From an uncultured Marinoscillum sp. (GTDB lineage Bacteria > Bacteroidota > Bacteroidia > Cytophagales > MED-G16), in assembly GCA_902634135.1 (NCBI GenBank), contig CACPJB010000006.1, forward strand, positions 1 through 33,941: a DNA stretch of 33,941 nt, read 5' to 3'. Below the pieces are notes generated by a model. It made no database searches and was not told the origin of the DNA. It worked only from the letters and a program-made list of their open reading frames with translations. Numbering within the stretch: position 1 is the first letter of the stretch; each line of letters opens with the position of its first letter. Made by a program: the position numbers and the translations under genes. Below are positions 27,530 through 33,941 of this stretch, one piece after another.

Positions 27530-30500
27530 ATGCGGTATTTTATTTTAGTAATTTTATTAAACTCATATAACATTATTTATTCTCAAAATAGCATCTATAA
27601 TGATATTGGTAAAAATAGAATTCAATATGATTCATTTGATTGGGAGGTAATGTACTCTAATAATTTTGAGTTTTATTATAATTCAAATGCACTAAATATT
27701 GCTGAAATTGCTTCATCACATTTAGAAAGTACTTTTTCAGAATTTACAAATAATGTTGGGCATCAACCTTTTCAAAAGACCAAAGTTTTTATTTATAACT
27801 CTGAAAAGGATAAAAAACAAAGTAATATTGGTATTAATGAAACAGATAAATTCTTATCCAGTAACCTTAATTTTAATAATAGAATTATTTTTAAAGTTGC
27901 CTACAGTAGTAATATTAATATCTTTAAAAGGAATCTAAGCTATGAATTTAGTAAGGTTTTAATCAGCGATTTAATGCATGGTAATCTTAGTTTTGCTAAA
28001 AGATTTGGTAAAGTTTCTTTTATAAATATCCCAAAGTGGTTCTCTGATGGTGCAGCAAGGTTCCTAGCATATGGTTGGGACTTAGAAATGGATAATATTA
28101 TTAGAGATTATTTTTTAACAGAAAATAAAAAATCTCTAAATAAAATAACAGATGAACAATCAGTATTTATTGGGCAAAGTATTTGGAATTATATATCAAT
28201 TATATATGGTAAGAATACAATCTCTAATATTATCAATTTAACTAAAATTATCAGAAACCCCGAAAAAGCCATTTCAAGTTCTCTAGGGGTAAACTTTAAT
28301 TCCTTTATAGAAAACTGGTCAAATTATTATTATAGTAATATTACTAATAAGTATAAAAGACAAGAGTTGCAAAATTCTAAAAATTTAAAATTTAAGAATT
28401 TCGATAAAATCATAGATTTAAAAAAGAACTCATCAAGTGAATATATTGTATTTAGTGCTATCAAAGGAAATCTTAAAAAATTGATTTTATATAATATAGG
28501 ATCACATAAAATTAAGGTTCTTGATAAAATAAGATTTTCTACTAAAGATGAATCTTATTTTATCAAATGGAAAGACAGTGAAAATATTGCTTACATAAAA
28601 AATATTAAGGGAGAAAATATTCTAATCAGTAGGAATATATATACTAATAATAAATCTTATAAATCATTAAATAAATTTGACAAAATTCACGGATTTTCTT
28701 TTAACTCAAATCAAAATCTTATAGCAATTAGTGCAAGCGTAAATAATCAAAGTGACATATATTTATTAAGTGCTAATAGTAGTAATCTTAAAAAAATAAC
28801 TGATGATGAATCTCATGATATACATCCTTCTTTCCTGAAAAATTCAACATCTATTATATTTAGCTCAAACAGGAGACAAACAAAATTAGATAGCATAAAC
28901 ACTTTTAATGATACAAACAATTTTTATAATTTATTCTTATATAATTTAGATACTACTTCTAATGAATTATTTCAAATTACTAACTCATTAAGTAACAATA
29001 TAAAATCTAGTCCTTTATCAAATAATGAAATTTTATTTTTAAGCGATATAAAAGGAATTCGAAATATTTACAAAACAAAAGTTAATGGTAATTTGAAACA
29101 AATAACAGACTTTAATACTAATGTAATTAATTTTTCTTTTGATGAAAAAACCAACAATCTCTCTTATAATTTCTTATATGAAGGTGATTATATAATCAAA
29201 GAAATAAATAATTTTAATACAGATATATCAAATTTTGGTAATCAGACATCTAGAGTTGATTATTTACAATCACAAAATTTAATTAACGAGAATAAAAGAA
29301 AGATTGAAAAAGAAATAAAAAAAAATAATGTTGATTTTGAATCAACAGAAAATTTTTCTTTTGAAGGAGACAATAAGCTCCAGTCATCTATTCTTAAGAA
29401 TATTGGGAAGAATAAAAATAGGAAAACAAGACTAGGGAATAATTATAGATATTCAGTAATTAAAAATAATTTTAATAGCTTTTTAAAAATTGATCCTCAA
29501 GAAGGCCTTGGAACCCAAATTGAATCAGATTTTATAGAATTATTTGAAGATCACAAATTTTATGCAACTGCATTTTTACCTTTTTCTAGTCTTAAAAGTT
29601 CAGACATATTTACAGAATATACTTTCCTTAAAAAAAGATTTGATTTCAAATTATCATTCCAAAGAAACATTCTTTTTTCCGAAGATTCCGAGAATTTTAT
29701 ATATCATAAGTACTTATATAGTCAGATTAATCTAAATATTTCATACCCATTGTCTGAATTTTCAAGATTTGAAATATCTCCATTTTATTCCACTTATAAG
29801 TATAATGATTTAGATTATAGAATATTCAATAATACACCTCCTTCATTTCTATTTTATGAAAAAAATAACTTCTATGGATATTTTCTAAATTTCAAATACG
29901 ATAACACAAAAAAATTGTCTTATAATTTAGAATCTGGCACTAAATTCAAAATAAGTCTTAAAAATTATCAAACTGAAAATAAAGAAAATTCCTTTAAAAA
30001 CTTTAGTGTTGATTTATCTCATCATCATCAAATTACTGAGAATATTATTTTTTCATCAAGAATTTATTATGGAAATTCATTTGGTGAAAATCCATATAAA
30101 TACATGTTAGGTGGTGTAAAAAATTCTCTAATAAGACAATTTGAAGATAAAGGAGTTAATGATCCTCTTTTAATATCAAATGGATATAATAATTATAATT
30201 TTATTTTTGGAGAATATGTAAATTTAAGAGGTTATAATTTTAATAAATTTGATGGATACAAAGTATTAGTTTTAAACTCAGAATTAAGAATCCCATTAAT
30301 TAAGACAATCTCAGGAATTAATGTTAGTAGTAGTTTTTTAAATAGCCTACAAATTGCTGGATTTTTTGATTTGGGATCTTCGTGGAATATCAATTCCCCT
30401 TTCAGTAATAAAAGCGATGTAAATACCTGGATAATTAAAGAACCTGGATCAGTATTTCAAGCTGAAATAGAAAACTCAAAGAATCCTTGGTTGGCAAGTT

Positions 30501-30622
30501 ATGGCTTAAGCCTAAGATCATTTATTACTGATTATTATATTAAAATCGACATTGCTAAGCCAATTGAAGATTATCAAATAAAAAATACAAAATATCATAT
30601 TTCTTTTGGTTATAGCTTTTAA
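27530..30622 (+). CDS. Large TolB/PD40-propeller protein with N-terminal peptidase-MA-like region lacking HExxH and C-terminal outer-membrane beta-barrel
   Basis: Signal peptide; PKWFSDGAARFLAYGWDLEMDN; PD40-like repeats (ITDDESHDIHPSFLKNSTSIIFSSNRRQ); barrel-like C-terminus with NLRGYNF and terminal YHISFGYSF. Confidence 0.72.
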   Translation: MRYFILVILLNSYNIIYSQNSIYNDIGKNRIQYDSFDWEVMYSNNFEFYYNSNALNIAEIASSHLESTFSEFTNNVGHQPFQKTKVFIYNSEKDKKQSNIGINETDKFLSSNLNFNNRIIFKVAYSSNINIFKRNLSYEFSKVLISDLMHGNLSFAKRFGKVSFINIPKWFSDGAARFLAYGWDLEMDNIIRDYFLTENKKSLNKITDEQSVFIGQSIWNYISIIYGKNTISNIINLTKIIRNPEKAISSSLGVNFNSFIENWSNYYYSNITNKYKRQELQNSKNLKFKNFDKIIDLKKNSSSEYIVFSAIKGNLKKLILYNIGSHKIKVLDKIRFSTKDESYFIKWKDSENIAYIKNIKGENILISRNIYTNNKSYKSLNKFDKIHGFSFNSNQNLIAISASVNNQSDIYLLSANSSNLKKITDDESHDIHPSFLKNSTSIIFSSNRRQTKLDSINTFNDTNNFYNLFLYNLDTTSNELFQITNSLSNNIKSSPLSNNEILFLSDIKGIRNIYKTKVNGNLKQITDFNTNVINFSFDEKTNNLSYNFLYEGDYIIKEINNFNTDISNFGNQTSRVDYLQSQNLINENKRKIEKEIKKNNVDFESTENFSFEGDNKLQSSILKNIGKNKNRKTRLGNNYRYSVIKNNFNSFLKIDPQEGLGTQIESDFIELFEDHKFYATAFLPFSSLKSSDIFTEYTFLKKRFDFKLSFQRNILFSEDSENFIYHKYLYSQINLNISYPLSEFSRFEISPFYSTYKYNDLDYRIFNNTPPSFLFYEKNNFYGYFLNFKYDNTKKLSYNLESGTKFKISLKNYQTENKENSFKNFSVDLSHHHQITENIIFSSRIYYGNSFGENPYKYMLGGVKNSLIRQFEDKGVNDPLLISNGYNNYNFIFGEYVNLRGYNFNKFDGYKVLVLNSELRIPLIKTISGINVSSSFLNSLQIAGFFDLGSSWNINSPFSNKSDVNTWIIKEPGSVFQAEIENSKNPWLASYGLSLRSFITDYYIKIDIAKPIEDYQIKNTKYHISFGYSF

Positions 30623-30630
30623 TTTTTAAT

Positions 30631-31497
30631 ATGATTAAATCAATGACAGGTTATGGAAGTAGTATAGTTAACAGAAAAAATATATGCGTTGAGATAGAGG
30701 TTAAATCATTAAATTCTAAATTTTTTGACTTTAATTATAGATCAGATTATGCTGATAGATTATTAGAAAATGAAATAAGAAATTATGTTAAATCTAAATT
30801 AATAAGAGGGAAAATTGAAGTTAAAATAGAAATAAATAATTTGCTTAATCCTGATTCGAATGAATTAAATAAAAATAAAATAAAAATATATTTTGAAGAG
30901 ATTAAAGACCTTCTAAATAAATCTATGAAAGTGAATGATAAAGAAATTTTAAAAAATATTTTAAATAATTTGTCGCTTTTTACATCTGAAAAGAAATATA
31001 TCATCCCCAATAATATAATTATGAAAGGAATTAAAGAAAGTATTAAAAAATGTATAATATTTAGAGAAGATGAAGGAAGTGAAATTAATAAAGACTTAAA
31101 AAAATGTATCAATTTAATATCAATAGAGGTTGATAAAATTTTAAAAATCGATGAATCCAAAAATAATATTCTAGAAAAAAAAATGAAAGATAAAATCTCT
31201 AAAATAAAAAATATATCATTTGATAAATTAAGATTAGAACAAGAAATTTTCTATTATATAGAAAAATTAGACATAAATGAAGAAATAGTTCGGCTTAAGA
31301 AACATCTTAGATTATTTAATAAAACACTAAAAAACAAAAACCCAATAGGCAAAAAATTAAATTTTATATGTCAAGAGATTGGTAGAGAAATCAATACAAT
31401 TGGATCCAAATGTTTTAATTTTCAAATTCAGAAATCTGTAATAAATATGAAAGAAAATTTAGAAAAAATTAAGGAAGAGAATTATAATGTATTATGA
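30631..31497 (+). CDS. YicC family endoribonuclease-like protein
   Basis: MIKSMTGYGSS N-terminus; EIVRLKKHLRLFNKTL...PIGKKLNFICQEIGREINTIGSK C-terminal DUF1732-like. Confidence 0.93.
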   Translation: MIKSMTGYGSSIVNRKNICVEIEVKSLNSKFFDFNYRSDYADRLLENEIRNYVKSKLIRGKIEVKIEINNLLNPDSNELNKNKIKIYFEEIKDLLNKSMKVNDKEILKNILNNLSLFTSEKKYIIPNNIIMKGIKESIKKCIIFREDEGSEINKDLKKCINLISIEVDKILKIDESKNNILEKKMKDKISKIKNISFDKLRLEQEIFYYIEKLDINEEIVRLKKHLRLFNKTLKNKNPIGKKLNFICQEIGREINTIGSKCFNFQIQKSVINMKENLEKIKEENYNVL

Positions 31498-31503
31498 ATT
31501 TTC

Positions 31504-32178
31504 TTATCCAAGTTTGAATGTAATAGGCAAGATCATTCTAACTTTAACTGGTCTACCTCTCTGTTTACCTGGTGACCATTTTTTAGCTTTTGAAATAACT
31601 CTTACTGCTTCCTCATCACAACCAGCTCCAATCCCTTTGATAGCCTTTACATCAGTTAAAGAGCCATCTTTATCAACAACAAACTGAACAAAAACTTTAC
31701 CTTCAATACCCATTCTCCTAGCCTGAGCAGGATACCTTAAATTAGTTGCTACATACTTGTAGAATGCACCCATTCCACCTGGAGGACTAGGTTGATCTTC
31801 AACAATAGTAAATATTTCATCTACTTCCTCTTCTTCAGGAGCTTCTTCAAAAACAATCTCTTCAATGACTGTTTCTTCAGTTATTTCAACATCTATTTCT
31901 ATTTCAATCTCTTCCTCTATCTCCTCTTCATCAGGCACCTCAATTATTTCAGGTTGTTGGATTACCGGTGGAGGTGGAGGGGGTTGTTCTGTTGGTGGGA
32001 TCTCCATTAAATCTTCGAAATCATCTTCAATTGTACCTAAATCCATACCAGCACCTCTATCATAAAATCTCCATTCGAATGCAGTAATTACAAGAAGAAG
32101 ACTTATGCAAAGACCAATATTCAAAAACAGGCCACTTCTTCTTTCTAAATCAGCATTTGGATTCTTTTTAATTTCCAT
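31504..32178 (-). CDS. Energy transducer TonB family protein
   Basis: N-terminal TM, Pro/Glu-rich linker, C-terminal YPAQARRMGIEGKVFVQFVVDKDGSLTDVKAIKGIGAGCDEEAVRVI. Confidence 0.93.
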   Translation of the reverse strand: MEIKKNPNADLERRSGLFLNIGLCISLLLVITAFEWRFYDRGAGMDLGTIEDDFEDLMEIPPTEQPPPPPPVIQQPEIIEVPDEEEIEEEIEIEIDVEITEETVIEEIVFEEAPEEEEVDEIFTIVEDQPSPPGGMGAFYKYVATNLRYPAQARRMGIEGKVFVQFVVDKDGSLTDVKAIKGIGAGCDEEAVRVISKAKKWSPGKQRGRPVKVRMILPITFKLG

Positions 32179-32183
32179 AAAAA

Positions 32184-32191
32184 CGAATTTA
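32184..32191 (-). promoter_or_regulatory. Candidate -7 element TAAATTCG 5 nt from tonB-family ATG
   Basis: 7/8 match, in the 22-nt VanZ-TonB gap; same sequence context as thrB. Confidence 0.4.
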
Positions 32192-32200
32192 AGAAAATTA

Positions 32201-32572
32201 TCACTTACTTACTAGAAAATACGCAAAAATAGACCCAAATAACGTTCCAAATATATTTGCAAATAAATCATAAAAATCAAATGTTCTATATGAGATATAT
32301 ATTTGTAAAATTTCAAGAGAACAAGAAATAATAAATAAGAATATTATTATTCTCTTTAGAGATTTATTATAATGATAAATTGAAAAATAAGTTCTAGTTA
32401 TTAAATATGATTGAATAAAAAATAAAGTGAAGTGTATAATTTTATCAAAAGAATTTAAAGGAACATCAATACTTGTTGACTTATAAAAGATAAGAAAATA
32501 AACTATAAGAAAAAACCAAAAAATTGAAGAAATTAGATAAAAGTAAAAAGTTTTATTTTGTAATTGCTTCAT
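32201..32572 (-). CDS. VanZ-like family membrane protein
   Basis: FDKIIHFTLFFIQSYL, SLEILQIYISYRTFDFYDLFANIFGTLFGS. ATG at 32572 preferred over TTG at 32581; overlaps gcvH end. Confidence 0.82.
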   Translation of the reverse strand: MKQLQNKTFYFYLISSIFWFFLIVYFLIFYKSTSIDVPLNSFDKIIHFTLFFIQSYLITRTYFSIYHYNKSLKRIIIFLFIISCSLEILQIYISYRTFDFYDLFANIFGTLFGSIFAYFLVSK

Positions 32573-32927
32573 AAGATTCAAGATCTAATAAGCTATCTAA
32601 TTGTGTTGAATCATCACATTTAATTTTAACCATCCATCCATCTCCATATGGATCATTATTTACTAATTCAGGTTCTGACTCTAGTTTCTCATTAACTTCG
32701 ATTATCTGACCAGAAATAGGCATAAAGAGATCAGATACAGTTTTCACAGCTTCAACAGTTCCAAAAACATCTCCCATCTCAACTCTTTCATTTAATGATT
32801 CTATTTCAACATAAACTATATCTCCCAACTCTCCTTGTGCAAAATCTGTAATTCCAACAAAAGCTATATCACCATCTACTCTAACCCATTCGTGATCTTG
32901 AGTATATTTTTGATTATTTAAATTCAT
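32553..32927 (-). CDS. gcvH: Glycine cleavage system H protein
   Basis: YTQDHEWVRVDGD, VGITDFAQGELGDIVYVE, GTVEAVKTVSDLFMPISG (lipoyl-Lys). Confidence 0.96.
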   Translation of the reverse strand: MNLNNQKYTQDHEWVRVDGDIAFVGITDFAQGELGDIVYVEIESLNERVEMGDVFGTVEAVKTVSDLFMPISGQIIEVNEKLESEPELVNNDPYGDGWMVKIKCDDSTQLDSLLDLESYEAITK

Positions 32928-32931
32928 CTGA

Positions 32932-32939
32932 CGAAGATA
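32932..32939 (-). promoter_or_regulatory. Candidate -7 element TATCTTCG 4 nt from gcvH ATG
   Basis: 7/8 match; TATCTTCG-TCAG-ATG. Confidence 0.4.
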
Positions 32940-32969
32940 ATAAATGATTGTTGATCTAAAAAAAAATTA

Positions 32970-33941
32970 TTATTGATTTAAACTTAATCTCAACCTTGCT
33001 CCAAAAGAGGAAGAATATCTTGGAAATGAATTTGATACAATAGGTTTATTTACCACTCTATCATAATACATAATGAGATTAATTCTATTATTAATTGTGT
33101 AATTAATGTTTGGTCGTAATTGGAAATTATAGTTTCCATTTGTTACAGTACTTTCCTTATCGATTTTTCTTTGTATAGCCTTTGTATTTCTAATAATGAA
33201 ACTCAATCTAAATTCAATCTCATTATCTAAAACAATAGTATTTCCCATATACTTAAAAGGAAGCTTTAATTTTTCTTTTGAATATCCAAAATCTATTGAA
33301 AAATCAGAATTAATTATCTCTGATACCTGAGAATTAGATAAATTCAACATAATATTTCTATCTTTTTTATAATCAACTCTAGCATTAAGATTATTTTTAG
33401 TTCTTACATTTATTCCAATTAATGGTGAGAACCTTTCTGTAATTCTTACTTGATTAATAATATAGAATGGCACTAAACCATTTTCAGATAGTTGTGATGC
33501 CAAAGGATAATTCATAATAGAGTTATTAAAATCTAAATTATCAATGTAAAGCAATGAATTAGAAAATTCACCAATAGAATAGATACTCTGATACCCATGT
33601 GAAATAGTTATATTAGTGAAGACTTCACTTAGAGATTTAATCTTACTCAATCCAGAAAAATCAATTCTCCAATTTGGAATAGGAATTTTAGGAAAAGGTT
33701 TTAACGAAAAAGTATTAGGATCAGATTTTGAATATGCGGAAATAAAAGCTGGAATCAATACATCTTGAGAGTTTAATCCGTATTCACCCTGAGAGTTTAA
33801 CGCATTAAGCCTATTTCTAATTATTAATCTATTTTCAGTAAAATCTTGGAAAGTAGGTGAATTATTAAATTCATCATCTTTTATAAATGCTGTTTTAATT
33901 GCTAAAAAAGATAAAGAGAAATTTCCACCTCTAGATGGTGT
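32970..33941 (-). CDS. sprA: Cell-surface protein SprA / T9SS translocon, C-terminal part (continues past window end)
   Basis: Frame stays open to the window edge: TPSRGGNFSLSFLAIKTAFIKDDEFNNSPTFQDFTENRLIIRNRLNA...VLIPAFISAYS; PFPKIPIPNWRIDFSGLSKIKSL; SFGARLRLSLNQ end. Confidence 0.9.
   Translation of the reverse strand, partial: TPSRGGNFSLSFLAIKTAFIKDDEFNNSPTFQDFTENRLIIRNRLNALNSQGEYGLNSQDVLIPAFISAYSKSDPNTFSLKPFPKIPIPNWRIDFSGLSKIKSLSEVFTNITISHGYQSIYSIGEFSNSLLYIDNLDFNNSIMNYPLASQLSENGLVPFYIINQVRITERFSPLIGINVRTKNNLNARVDYKKDRNIMLNLSNSQVSEIINSDFSIDFGYSKEKLKLPFKYMGNTIVLDNEIEFRLSFIIRNTKAIQRKIDKESTVTNGNYNFQLRPNINYTINNRINLIMYYDRVVNKPIVSNSFPRYSSSFGARLRLSLNQ

Noticed and set aside
30783-31160. 125-aa minus-strand ORF with hydrophobic composition
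   Set aside because: Antisense to yicC; Ile/Phe/Ser-rich translation of A-rich sense codons, no independent support.
31792-32065. Two plus-strand ORFs (72 and 66 aa), one Ser/Ile-repeat and Gly-rich
   Set aside because: Complement of the low-complexity Glu/Pro-rich TonB linker.
31504-32178. Acidic/proline low-complexity repeat in the TonB-family protein
   Set aside because: Glu/Pro-rich periplasmic linkers are usual in Bacteroidota TonB proteins; not treated as a DNA repeat.
33756-33758. TTG start giving a 262-aa ORF at the window end
   Set aside because: The frame stays open to 33941 with SprA-like sequence, so this is internal to a truncated sprA, not a start codon.
1-33941. Search for CRISPR arrays, transposons, integrases, phage genes, toxin-antitoxin or defence genes
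   Set aside because: No direct repeat-spacer pattern or recognisable mobile/defence proteins seen by eye; the tRNA-Ala has no adjacent integrase.

Overview
This 33.9 kb window is a very AT-rich, tightly packed chromosomal segment. It most likely comes from a streamlined marine Bacteroidota/Flavobacteriales genome; that assignment is inferred from GldH, PorU, PorV, SprA and the Bacteroidota-type TAnnTTTG promoter elements. I can support about 29 protein genes, one tRNA-Ala(GGC) and one hairpin terminator. Gene groups: nucleoside hydrolase + ribokinase; thrB-thrC; purD-gldH; the T9SS genes porU-porV; pssA + MBL hydrolase; FAD oxidoreductase + TolB-like/barrel protein + yicC; and sprA(partial)-gcvH-vanZ-tonB on the minus strand. 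I saw no CRISPR array, transposase, integrase, phage or toxin-antitoxin gene. The content is mostly core genome, and I did not find a convincing new multi-gene system. The strongest unusual signal is in the gaps: at least eight genes have a TAnnTT(T/C)(G/A) -7-like element only 3-7 nt from the start codon, which suggests leaderless or near-leaderless mRNAs. Two of them (thrB, tonB) share an identical 14-mer at identical spacing. Other points: convergent genes whose stop codons share one TTAA, a terminator hairpin whose loop contains a stop codon, and some architecture and synteny oddities. All functional calls come from reading motifs; no database search was run.
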